Assembly (NCBI GenBank): GCA_031285975.1
Contig: JAITVE010000202.1
Span: 1-7,560, forward strand
From: Candidatus Adiutrix sp.
GTDB taxonomy: Bacteria; Desulfobacterota; Desulfarculia; Adiutricales; Adiutricaceae
Direction of reading: 5' to 3'
Length of the DNA stretch: 7,560 nt
The position numbers and the translations under genes are program-made. Under the pieces are notes generated by a model. The model was given only the letters and a program-made list of their open reading frames with translations, did no database searches and was not told the origin of the DNA. Within the stretch, counting starts at the first letter, position 1. Each line of letters opens with the position of its first letter. This document shows positions 1-5,887 of the stretch, one piece after another.

Positions 1-373
1 CATAGCCCTGCTGTTCGATAGGCGCGGCCACCGACAGTTCGCAGGCTTCCACGACTTTGTGGATGTCGCCCTTGGATTCCTCGTAATTCTTGCCCATTTC
101 CGTGGCCACCAGCATCGAGAGTTCCTCAAAATGCTGGTTGACCAGTTCCCGGAACTTAAAAATCACCTGGGTGCGCACGGCCAGGGGGCGGGCCGACCAT
201 TCCGGGAACGCGGCCCGGGCAGCGGCCACGGCGGCTTCGGCTTCATCCTGGGTGCAGATGGGGGTTTGGGCGATCTGCTGGCCGGTGGAAGGGTTCATGA
301 CCGGGGCATAGCGGCCGGAAGCGGTTTCCTTCCACTCATTATTGACGCAATACTTGAGAGTTTTGACAGGCAT
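1..373 (-). CDS. mmsA: CoA-acylating methylmalonate-semialdehyde dehydrogenase-type aldehyde dehydrogenase (N-terminal part, truncated by window edge)
   Basis: Reading the minus strand from ATG 373-371 gives 124 residues, open to the left edge. The protein starts MPVKTLKYCVNNEW and continues with NPSTGQQIAQTPICTQDEAEAA, AARAAFPEWSARPLAVRTQV, FKFRELVNQHFEEL and TEMGKNYEESKGD. This is the usual N-terminal layout of the NAD-binding aldehyde dehydrogenase fold. The segment KVVEACELSVAAPIEQQGY resembles the methylmalonate-/malonate-semialdehyde dehydrogenase (MmsA/IolA) branch, which oxidises a semialdehyde to acyl-CoA with NAD+ and CoA. The catalytic cysteine lies outside the window, so the subfamily is inferred. 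The start is supported by GAGGAG (plus-strand ctcctc 381-386) seven bases upstream. It is divergent from the FAH/Ldh2/TRAP operon and may handle an aldehyde product of that pathway, or serve a separate one. Confidence 0.8.
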   Translation of the reverse strand, partial: MPVKTLKYCVNNEWKETASGRYAPVMNPSTGQQIAQTPICTQDEAEAAVAAARAAFPEWSARPLAVRTQVIFKFRELVNQHFEELSMLVATEMGKNYEESKGDIHKVVEACELSVAAPIEQQGY

Positions 374-494
374 GGCTTTTCTCCTCTGACTATACGGTTT
401 GCCGCCGCTGGCGGGGCGTTGCTCAACTGTATTGTGGCGCGGCAGGAAAGCGGTGGAACCAGGTGGTCAACAGCGTTCCGGCCAGGCGATGCAA

Positions 495-522
495 TGTGGT
501 ACGTTGTTCAAGAAATACCACA
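495..522. promoter_or_regulatory. Inverted repeat, candidate operator for the leftward aldehyde dehydrogenase gene
   Basis: TGTGGTA (495-501) and TACCACA (516-522) form a perfect 7-bp inverted repeat with a 14-bp spacer. The half-sites are 21 bp apart centre to centre, about two helical turns, as expected for a dimeric regulator on one DNA face. The dyad overlaps the candidate -10 of the leftward promoter at 512-540. Regulator identity is unknown; the pattern does not match the GT-N3-AC GntR motif. Confidence 0.35.
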
Positions 523-540
523 GACCGCCGCGCCTGTCAA
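512..540 (-). promoter_or_regulatory. Candidate sigma70 promoter for the leftward aldehyde dehydrogenase gene
   Basis: On the minus strand a perfect -35 TTGACA (540-535) is followed after 17 bases by TATTTC (517-512). That is a weak -10, matching three of six consensus bases. Transcription would start near 505, leaving a 5' leader of about 130 nt before ATG 373. The leader contains a small GC hairpin (402-414) shortly upstream of the ribosome binding site. Confidence 0.3.
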
Positions 541-569
541 TAAAATTTATAATATATGGCTCTTTCTGC

Positions 570-598
570 TTGACGCTCTCCTCTCGTTCGGATATTAT
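570..598 (+). promoter_or_regulatory. Sigma70-type promoter of a short transcript
   Basis: TTGACG (570-575), a 17-bp spacer and TATTAT (593-598) make a good sigma70 promoter on the plus strand, with a predicted start near 605. No protein gene with a ribosome binding site follows before the intrinsic terminator at 746-778. It probably makes a short non-coding or leader RNA. Confidence 0.5.
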
Positions 599-604
599 AG
601 CCCT

Positions 605-778
605 ACAAGATGCCAATAACGCCTATGGCCGTTCAACTCCCGGCACTATGGGGCGCCGCCTGTTGTTAATTATAGTGTTGTTATAACTGTTGCCAGCCAC
701 GGCAACAACAGGGCTGAAATCTGCCCGAATGGCGGCAAGCGTCACGCCCGCGTGAGCGAAACACGGGCGGGCTTTTTT
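605..778 (+). ncRNA. Putative small RNA or terminated leader transcript
   Basis: This interval of about 174 nt is bounded by a good promoter (TTGACG-17-TATTAT, 570-598) and an intrinsic terminator ending in six T (773-778). Inside, CCTGTTGTT (659-667) can pair with AACAACAGG (704-712) as a 9-bp stem. A competing hairpin GTTGCC (689-694) / GGCAAC (701-706) shares bases with its right arm, so two alternative folds are possible. TGTTGTTA occurs twice (661-668, 676-683). No known RNA family was recognised. It could be an sRNA, or a leader with a conditional terminator ahead of the operon. The separate operon promoter at 929-957 favours an independent RNA. Prediction only. Confidence 0.35.
746..778 (+). 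terminator. Intrinsic terminator of the putative short RNA
   Basis: GCCCGCGTG (746-754) pairs with CACGGGCGGGC (762-772), allowing a two-base bulge, around the loop AGCGAAA (755-761). TTTTTT follows directly at 773-778. The T-run is on the plus strand only, so it acts on rightward transcription. It would shield the downstream operon promoter from upstream read-through. Confidence 0.75.
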
Positions 779-887
779 CAAAAAAAGCGGCCCGGGGAAT
801 TGCCCAATCAGCGCAAGGCCATGTGCAGCAAAACAAATTTAGCTTTTAAGTCAATAGAGTAACCTACAACAGAAAGCACGAAACACA

Positions 888-931
888 CAAGAGCGGCGCA
901 GTTTTTCCGAAAAACGGCCCGCAGGCTCTTG
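888..931. repeat. Nested inverted repeats overlapping the operon -35 region
   Basis: A perfect 15-bp palindrome GTTTTTCCGAAAAAC (901-915) is enclosed by a perfect 7-bp inverted repeat CAAGAGC (888-894) / GCTCTTG (925-931). The two dyads have nearly the same centre (908 and 909.5). The right outer arm overlaps the TTGACA -35 box (929-934). This fits a regulator site centred about 55 bp upstream of the likely start, or a cruciform-capable element. No T-run follows, so it is unlikely to be a terminator. Confidence 0.45.
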
Positions 932-957
932 ACAAGCATTCAGCCATAAAGTAATAT
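929..957 (+). promoter_or_regulatory. Main sigma70 promoter of the FAH-Ldh2-UroD-TRAP operon
   Basis: Consensus -35 TTGACA (929-934), an optimal 17-bp spacer and -10 TAATAT (952-957, four of six consensus bases). The predicted start is near 964, giving a leader of about 130 nt before ATG 1095. It is the best plus-strand promoter between the short-RNA terminator and the first operon gene. Dyads overlap both hexamers, as expected for a tightly regulated catabolic promoter. Confidence 0.6.
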
Positions 958-970
958 AGTATTACAATAT
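951..970. promoter_or_regulatory. Candidate GntR/FadR-type operator over the operon -10
   Basis: Two overlapping dyads lie here. GTAATATAGTATTAC (951-965) matches in six of seven base pairs. ATATAGTATTACAATAT (954-970) matches in seven of eight. The core TAGTATTACAA (957-967) fits the T-N-G-T-N3-A-C-N-A pattern described for the FadR subfamily of GntR regulators. Its position on the -10 and start region implies repression by blocking RNA polymerase. The GntR gene starting at 7349 is the obvious candidate partner (inference). Confidence 0.5.
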
Positions 971-1000
971 GTCAATTCAACTACTTGGATGTATGGCTAT

Positions 1001-1027
1001 AAACCCCGCTCCACTCAGGGCGGGTTT
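1001..1027 (+). other. Hairpin in the operon 5' leader
   Basis: AAACCCCGC (1001-1009) can pair with GCGGGTTT (1020-1027) as 5 GC pairs plus 3 AU pairs with one bulged C. Only three T close the stem, so termination would be weak. It may stabilise the leader or act as a weak attenuator. The rest of the leader (1028-1081) shows no clear structure. Confidence 0.3.
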
Positions 1028-1094
1028 CGGGAACAAATAAGCGACCGCGCTACAACCGGCCTCGGCGTTCCCTAATACTTCAGAGGAGACTTCC

Positions 1095-1943
1095 ATGAAA
1101 CTGGCAATGTTCGAAAAGGACGGCCGGATAGGCCTGGCGGCCGGAGACGGCAAGGTGTTTAACGGTTTGACGGAGGCGGATTCCGGCTATCCCGGCGACC
1201 TCGACCGCCTCATGGCTTCGGGGGCCGACCTGGCGGCCGTCGGCAAAGCCCTCCAGTCTGCCCCGGCGGTGGATTTGGCCAAAGTGCGGCTGCTGCCCCC
1301 GCTGCGGAAACCGGGCAAAATCGTCTGCGTGGGCGTGAATTATAAAGACCACGCCGAAGAGAGCGGGCACTCCCCCACCGCCCTCTACCCGGAAATCTTC
1401 GCCCGCTTCGCTTCCTCCCTCATCGGCGCCGGGGCCCCCATCATCAAACCGGCCGCTTCCGACCAGGTGGATTACGAAGGGGAACTGGTCGTGGTCATCG
1501 GCAAGGCCGGGCGGAATGTTCCGAAGAGCAAAGCCCTGGAACATGTGGCCGCCTATTCCGTTTTCAACGACGTCTCCATCCGGGATTTTCAGATGCGGGT
1601 CACCCAGTGGGTGATGGGCAAAAACTTTGACGACAGCGGCCCCTTCGGCCCCTGGCTGACCACCGCCGACGAACTGCCGCCGGGAGCCGCCGGCCTGCGC
1701 CTGACCACCCGCCTGAACGGCCAGGTTTTGCAGGACGCCAACACCAAAGATTTGATCTTTGACGTGGCCACCCTCATAGAATTCCTCACCCAGGGCATGA
1801 CCCTGAACCCGGGGGACATCATCATCACCGGGACTCCCGGCGGTGTGGGCGTTTCCCGCAAGCCGCAGGTCTTCATGAAAGCCGGTGACCGCTGCGAAAT
1901 CGAAATCGAGGGCGTGGGGCTTTTGAGCAACCCCGTGGCCTAA
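1095..1943 (+). CDS. Fumarylacetoacetate hydrolase (FAH) family protein
   Basis: A 282-residue cytoplasmic protein of the size typical for bacterial FAH-family enzymes, which use Mg2+ or Mn2+ to cleave, decarboxylate, hydrate or isomerise 2-oxoacids. A variable N-terminal domain (about 1-70) precedes the FAH core. Signatures are KIVCVGVNYKDHAEE (75-89, His86), the metal ligands Glu128 and Glu130 in DYEGE and Asp159 in FNDVS, the RDFQ segment (163-166), the GKNFDD segment (175-180), and DIIITGTPGGVG (241-252). All key residues are present, so it should be active. The start is set by AGAGGAG (1082-1088), six bases before ATG. As first operon gene, followed by an Ldh2-type dehydrogenase, it probably acts on a 2-oxoacid made in the same pathway. 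Substrate cannot be assigned: acylpyruvate hydrolase, 2,4-diketo-3-deoxy sugar acid hydrolase and oxaloacetate or opet decarboxylase relatives share this architecture. Confidence 0.93.
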   Translation: MKLAMFEKDGRIGLAAGDGKVFNGLTEADSGYPGDLDRLMASGADLAAVGKALQSAPAVDLAKVRLLPPLRKPGKIVCVGVNYKDHAEESGHSPTALYPEIFARFASSLIGAGAPIIKPAASDQVDYEGELVVVIGKAGRNVPKSKALEHVAAYSVFNDVSIRDFQMRVTQWVMGKNFDDSGPFGPWLTTADELPPGAAGLRLTTRLNGQVLQDANTKDLIFDVATLIEFLTQGMTLNPGDIIITGTPGGVGVSRKPQVFMKAGDRCEIEIEGVGLLSNPVA

Positions 1944-1982
1944 ACTTTACTCTTCATAGAACGGGAGGCGAGGAGAATCCTT

Positions 1983-3065
1983 ATGGGCGCAGCCGAACAG
2001 TATCTGGTACAGCCTGATTTCCTGACGGAAGTGGTGACGGAAATCTTCATCAAGGCCGGTGTCGAAGGCCGGGACGCGGCCGTGGTGGCCGAGTCCATGG
2101 TGGAGGCCAATTTGCGCGGCACGGACAGCCACGGCGTTCTGCGCGTGGAAAACTATGTCAAGCGGATTCAGCAGGGCGGCACCAAGGCCCGCACTGAATT
2201 CGCCATCATCAACGAAACCCCCACCACCGTGGCCGCCGACGCCCAGCACGGCCTGGGGGCCGTGGCCGCCGACCGCCTGGGCGCGCTGGTGCGGGAAAAG
2301 GCGCTTCAGCACAACCTGGGCTTTGGGGTGGTGCGGCGCAGCAACCACTACGGCGCGGCGGCCCTATGGGCCCTGAAAGCCGCCGGGGACGACATGATAG
2401 GCTTCAGCTGCTCCAATGTCGAGCCCATCATGAGCGCCATCGGCGGCAAAACCGCCGCCATCGGCAACAACCCCTTCGCGCTGGCCATACCGGCCGGGCG
2501 GCACCACGCCATTTGCCTGGACATGGCCACCAGCGTGGCGGCCTGGGGCAAAGTTGTGGAATACCGGCACCTGCAAAAGCCTCTGCCCGAGGGCTGGGCC
2601 GTGGACGCGGACGGCGAAAAGACCACCGACCCCTTCAAGGCCTCCCTTCTGGAAGCCTTCGGCGGCCACAAGGGCTTCGGCCTGGCCGTGGGCGTGGAAG
2701 TGCTCAGTTCGCTGTTGGCGGGCGGCGCTTTTCTCGACATGGTCGGCACCATGTATAAAGACATCACCAAACCCAACGACCTGAGCCACTGCTGCGCGGC
2801 CATACGCATATCGGCCTTCCGCGACCCGGCAGCTTTCCGGGCCGATGTGGACGATTTGATCGACCGCATCAAGCGGGGAGCCCGCAAGGAAGGGACGGCG
2901 GAAATTTTCTACCCCGGCGAGATTGAAGCCCGCAAGAAAGCGGTTAACCTGGAAAAGGGCCTGAAGCTGCCCGCCAGCGTGGCCGAGGAACTGGCCGGAT
3001 TTGCCCGGGAACACGGACTCGACGCGCGGCTGACCGCCGGGCTGACCGCCACCCCGGCGAACTGA
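1983..3065 (+). CDS. Ldh2 (malate/L-lactate/ureidoglycolate dehydrogenase) family NAD(P)-dependent oxidoreductase
   Basis: A 360-residue protein, at the long end of the usual 330-360 range. It belongs to the LDH2/MDH2 fold, unrelated to classical Rossmann lactate or malate dehydrogenases, which interconverts 2-hydroxyacids and 2-oxoacids with NAD(P)H. Family signatures occur in order: LRGTDSHGVLRVENYV (44-59; Ser49, His50, Arg54), VVRRSNHYGAAALW (116-129; His122), IGNNPFALAIP (160-170), CLDMATSVAAWGKV (178-191), PEGWAVDADGEKTTDP (202-217) and FGGHKGFGLAVGVEVL (226-241). No signal peptide. ATG is preceded by AGGAG (1971-1975) at seven bases. It lies 39 bp after the FAH gene and 38 bp before the UroD-like gene, in one operon. 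Relatives act on malate, lactate, ureidoglycolate, diketogulonate or (R)-sulfolactate; the sequence does not decide between them. Confidence 0.92.
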   Translation: MGAAEQYLVQPDFLTEVVTEIFIKAGVEGRDAAVVAESMVEANLRGTDSHGVLRVENYVKRIQQGGTKARTEFAIINETPTTVAADAQHGLGAVAADRLGALVREKALQHNLGFGVVRRSNHYGAAALWALKAAGDDMIGFSCSNVEPIMSAIGGKTAAIGNNPFALAIPAGRHHAICLDMATSVAAWGKVVEYRHLQKPLPEGWAVDADGEKTTDPFKASLLEAFGGHKGFGLAVGVEVLSSLLAGGAFLDMVGTMYKDITKPNDLSHCCAAIRISAFRDPAAFRADVDDLIDRIKRGARKEGTAEIFYPGEIEARKKAVNLEKGLKLPASVAEELAGFAREHGLDARLTAGLTATPAN

Positions 3066-3103
3066 ACCGCTACATGACCATGTATCCGCATTAAGGAGGA
3101 ACA

Positions 3104-4195
3104 ATGTTGACGAAACCTAAAGACATGACGATGACCGGCAAAGAGCGGGTCATGTGCGCCGTCAATCACCGGGAACCGGACTATGTGCCCATTTTCGAAG
3201 TCTTCTTCAGCCGCAAATTCTTCAAAGAGATGATCGGCTACGTCCCGGAAACCCTGGACCCGGTGGCCAGCACGGAACTGGCCGTGAAGGTGGGCTATGA
3301 CTACACCCTGGTGAGCATGGGCGGCACAGCCGGGTACACCGTGGGCGGCACCGGGCTGGAATATCAGGACGAATGGGGCGTCACCTACCGCAAAGACCCC
3401 GACGCCTGGCCCATGGACGGCCCCCTGGCCTATCCCATGAAAACCGCCGAGGACTGGAAGAACTACACCATGCCCGACCCGGCCCTGGAGAGCCGCTACA
3501 CCGCCATCCGCGAGGCCGTCAAGCTGTCGGCGGAACACAAGATGGCCCTGGTGGCCAACGTGCGGGGGCCCTTCTCCGGCGCGTGGATGTGCTTCGGCAT
3601 GGATCATTTCTTCCCCTTCATGTACAAAAACCCGGCCCTGGTGGACGATGTGCTGACCAAGATGGCCGATTTCGCCATCTACGGCTCCGTGAAAATGATT
3701 GAGCTGGGGGTGGACATCATCCAGTTGGCCGACGACTATGGCCATAACCAGTCGCCCCTCCTGTCCCCCAAGCACTTCCAGCGCTTTGTGGCCCCGCAGC
3801 TCAAGCGCATTGTGGACGCCATCCACAAGGCCGGGGGCAAGATTACCCTGCACAGCGACGGCCATATCATGCCGGTTCTGGAGTCCTGCGTGGCCCAGGG
3901 CATCGACGGGCTCAACCCCATCCAGCGGACGGCGGGCATGGACATCGCCGTCGTCAAGAAACTCTACGGCGACAAGGTCTGCCTGTTCGGCAACGTCGAT
4001 CAGCGCGACCTGATGGTCAACGGCACGGCCGAGGAAGTGGCCGAGCAGACCAAGGAAGTCATCAGGATAGCCGCGCCCGGCGGCGGCCTCTGCCTGGGCA
4101 GCGACCACAGCATTCATGACGACATCCCCACGGAAAACATTCTGGCGATTGTGGAAACCGGGCGCAAGTTCGGCAAGTATCCCATTAACCTGTGA
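3104..4195 (+). CDS. Uroporphyrinogen decarboxylase / MtaA-type methyltransferase superfamily protein of unknown reaction
   Basis: A 363-residue TIM-barrel protein, recognised by the N-terminal TGKERVMCAVNHREPDYVP (11-29), the RGPFSGAWMCFG region (154-165), IQLADDYG (206-213), ITLHSDGHIMPVLESC (247-262), GIDGLNPIQ (266-274), LFGNVDQRDLMVNGTAEEV (294-312) and a C-terminal DIPTENILAIVE segment (340-351). True haem-pathway UroD would not sit in a catabolic TRAP operon. Relatives include cobamide:CoM methyltransferases and O-demethylation methyltransferases. Those carry His-x-Cys and a later Cys as zinc ligands; here the equivalents appear to be His250-Ser-Asp252 and a GSDHS stretch (332-336), so metal chemistry is altered or absent. 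No corrinoid protein is encoded nearby. The start follows a strong AGGAGG (3094-3099) at four bases. The stop precedes the dctP ATG by 41 bp. Function in this pathway is unknown. Confidence 0.88.
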   Translation: MLTKPKDMTMTGKERVMCAVNHREPDYVPIFEVFFSRKFFKEMIGYVPETLDPVASTELAVKVGYDYTLVSMGGTAGYTVGGTGLEYQDEWGVTYRKDPDAWPMDGPLAYPMKTAEDWKNYTMPDPALESRYTAIREAVKLSAEHKMALVANVRGPFSGAWMCFGMDHFFPFMYKNPALVDDVLTKMADFAIYGSVKMIELGVDIIQLADDYGHNQSPLLSPKHFQRFVAPQLKRIVDAIHKAGGKITLHSDGHIMPVLESCVAQGIDGLNPIQRTAGMDIAVVKKLYGDKVCLFGNVDQRDLMVNGTAEEVAEQTKEVIRIAAPGGGLCLGSDHSIHDDIPTENILAIVETGRKFGKYPINL

Positions 4196-4236
4196 CCACG
4201 GCGGCTTTCGGGGCCGCTCCATCAGGAGGAAAAACC

Positions 4237-5268
4237 ATGATTTCGATCCGCAGACTCACCCTCGCTCTCGTTCTGTCGCTGACCCTGGTTCTCGGCGCCG
4301 GGCTTCCGGCCCAGGCCGCGACCAAGCTCCGCATCAGCCACAACGCCGGGCCCGGCCAACCCATTACCGAAGGCATTGAGCACCTGGCCAAAATCGTCGG
4401 CGAACGCACCGACGGCCGGGTGGAAATTGAAATTTTCCCCAACAACATTTTAGGCAACGACCTGACCGTGCGCGACATGCTGGTGGAAGGCACCGTGGAC
4501 ATGCAGTCCGTCGGCAACGGCTTTCTGGCCAACTGGACCGGGGCCATGCAGATCGTCTGCGTCTACTACGCCTACAACGACGAAGCCGAGATGCACGCCG
4601 TGCACACCGGCAAAGATTTCGGCCAGAAATACTTTCACGAGCCTTTCCTGAAAGAGCGCGGCGTGCGCATTCTGGACATGTGGCCGCAGTCTCCCCGCCA
4701 CCTCATCTCCAAGCGCCCCGTCCGCAGCCAGGCCGACATGAAGGGCCTGAAGCTGCGCACCCCCGTGGGCATTCCCGTTTATGACGATCTCTGGGGCCGC
4801 CTGGGGGTTATGCCCATGGCCCTGGCCCTGGAAGACGCGTTCACCGGTATGCAGCAGGGCGTGTGCGACGCCGTGGAAATGCCCCTGGATTTCATGCGTT
4901 CCTACCGCTTCGCCGAAGTGGCCAAGTACCTGACCCTGACCCACCACCTGCTCTATGACCAGCTGCTGCTGATTAACGAAAATTCTTTCAACAAGCTGTC
5001 CGACGGCGACAAGAAAATCCTGACGGACGCGGTGGCGGAAACCAGCAAGCTCGTCAACGACAAGCGCCTGGCCCTGGACGCCAAGATCATGGAAGAATTC
5101 AAGGCCATGGGCGTGGAAGTGATCGAACTGAGCCCGGAAACCGTGGCCGAGTTCCAGCAGATCATCGAACCCGTCTTTGAAGACCGCGCCAAAGACCTGT
5201 GGACTCCCCAGATAGCCGCCGATTTCAAGGCCGCCATCAAAAATTACCGCGAAGCCAACGCGCAGTAA
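4237..5268 (+). CDS. dctP: TRAP transporter substrate-binding protein, DctP family
   Basis: A 343-residue periplasmic binding protein. ATG 4237 is chosen because AGGAGG (4224-4229) lies seven bases upstream and a normal signal peptide follows: Arg5-Arg6, a hydrophobic core 7-23, and an Ala-Gln-Ala cleavage site after residue 27. An in-frame GTG at 4192 would add 15 residues before the signal and overlap the previous stop; it has no suitable ribosome binding site. Mature-protein features are KLRISHNAGPGQPITEGIEH (30-49), VEIEIFPNNILGND (62-75), MKGLKLRTPVG (168-178) with the conserved ligand-carboxylate Arg174, and TGMQQGVCDAVEMPLDFM (203-220). The arginine suggests a carboxylate or similar anion as ligand. 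It captures substrate and delivers it to DctQM encoded next. A stable hairpin follows the stop and may favour excess production over the membrane subunits. Confidence 0.93.
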   Translation: MISIRRLTLALVLSLTLVLGAGLPAQAATKLRISHNAGPGQPITEGIEHLAKIVGERTDGRVEIEIFPNNILGNDLTVRDMLVEGTVDMQSVGNGFLANWTGAMQIVCVYYAYNDEAEMHAVHTGKDFGQKYFHEPFLKERGVRILDMWPQSPRHLISKRPVRSQADMKGLKLRTPVGIPVYDDLWGRLGVMPMALALEDAFTGMQQGVCDAVEMPLDFMRSYRFAEVAKYLTLTHHLLYDQLLLINENSFNKLSDGDKKILTDAVAETSKLVNDKRLALDAKIMEEFKAMGVEVIELSPETVAEFQQIIEPVFEDRAKDLWTPQIAADFKAAIKNYREANAQ

Positions 5269-5283
5269 GCCGCCTTTGCAGCG

Positions 5284-5347
5284 CTCCGGGCCGACTCCCT
5301 CACGGGAGCCCCCGGCCCGGAGGCCTCAGCCCGCCGGCCCAGCCGGC
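5284..5347 (+). repeat. Strong hairpins between dctP and dctQ (likely mRNA-stabilising element)
   Basis: CTCCGGGCCG (5284-5293) pairs perfectly with CGGCCCGGAG (5313-5322), enclosing a second stem CTCCC (5295-5299) / GGGAG (5304-5308). A second hairpin GCCGGC (5333-5338) / GCCGGC (5342-5347) follows. No T-run follows, so full termination is unlikely. Such elements after binding-protein genes commonly protect the upstream mRNA or give partial termination, which would set high DctP and lower DctQM levels. Confidence 0.65.
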
Positions 5348-5368
5348 CCTCAAAAAGGAAGGTGAATT

Positions 5369-5887
5369 GTGCGCGGATTGCTGACCAAAATAGACCGCTT
5401 CTTGATTTTCGCCGAGAGCGCTCTCATTGTCTTCACCATGCTGGCCATGGTCTTCCTCATCGTCTGGCAGGTCATCGCCCGCTTCTTCCTGCATATTCCC
5501 GTCCCCTATGCGGAAGACCTGGCCCGCCTGGCCGTGGTTTGGTCTATCTTCATGGGCGCGACCCTGTCGCTCCGGCTCGACGAGCATATGTGCGTGGAAG
5601 TCATTTTTAAACATTTTCCCAAAAAACTCCAGCATTTTGCCATGCTGCTTATCCAACTGGCGGTGGGCGCTTTCGCGCTGATCATGGTAATTTACGGTTA
5701 TCGCTATTACATGTTCGCGGCCAACGACTTCACCACCTCCCTCGGCTATGACCGCAACATTTTCTTTCTGCCCACCCCGCTCTGCGGGGCCCTGATGCTC
5801 ATCTACTCCCTGGCCCAGGCCATCGGCAGCCTGGGGCGGCTGCTCGGCTTCGACGGCCCTGAGGAAGAAAAGGAAGGTTCGGCATGA
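5369..5887 (+). CDS. dctQ: TRAP transporter small permease subunit, DctQ family
   Basis: A 172-residue inner-membrane protein with four hydrophobic segments (about 12-37, 49-68, 87-112, 131-153), the standard DctQ topology. The family motif appears as YAEDLARLAVVWSIFMGA (47-64), followed by LRLDEHMCVEV (68-78), the usual polar loop after the second helix. The C-terminus is acidic (EEEKE). Translation starts at GTG 5369, with the purine-rich AAGGAAGG (5355-5362) six bases upstream. It pairs with DctM to form the sodium-driven membrane part and interacts with DctP. Its stop overlaps the dctM start (ATGA, 5884-5887), indicating translational coupling. Confidence 0.9.
   Translation: MRGLLTKIDRFLIFAESALIVFTMLAMVFLIVWQVIARFFLHIPVPYAEDLARLAVVWSIFMGATLSLRLDEHMCVEVIFKHFPKKLQHFAMLLIQLAVGAFALIMVIYGYRYYMFAANDFTTSLGYDRNIFFLPTPLCGALMLIYSLAQAIGSLGRLLGFDGPEEEKEGSA

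Noticed and set aside
59..619. Rightward 186-codon open frame across the aldehyde dehydrogenase start and the intergenic region
   Set aside because: It is antisense to the clearly recognisable dehydrogenase N-terminus, has no family resemblance and runs into promoter DNA.
610..669. 19-codon reading frame starting at ATG 610 (MPITPMAVQLPALWGAACC) inside the putative short RNA, as a possible leader peptide
   Set aside because: It starts only about five bases after the predicted transcript start and has no ribosome binding site. No run of regulatory codons is evident beyond two terminal Cys.
2909..4222. Leftward 437-codon open frame opposite the UroD-like gene
   Set aside because: Low-complexity, His/Gly/Val-rich product typical of the antisense strand of a GC-rich gene; the plus-strand frame has clear family motifs and a strong ribosome binding site.
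4192..4236. Upstream GTG start for dctP overlapping the UroD-like stop
   Set aside because: It would put 15 non-hydrophobic residues before a normal signal peptide and lacks a ribosome binding site; ATG 4237 has AGGAGG at ideal distance.
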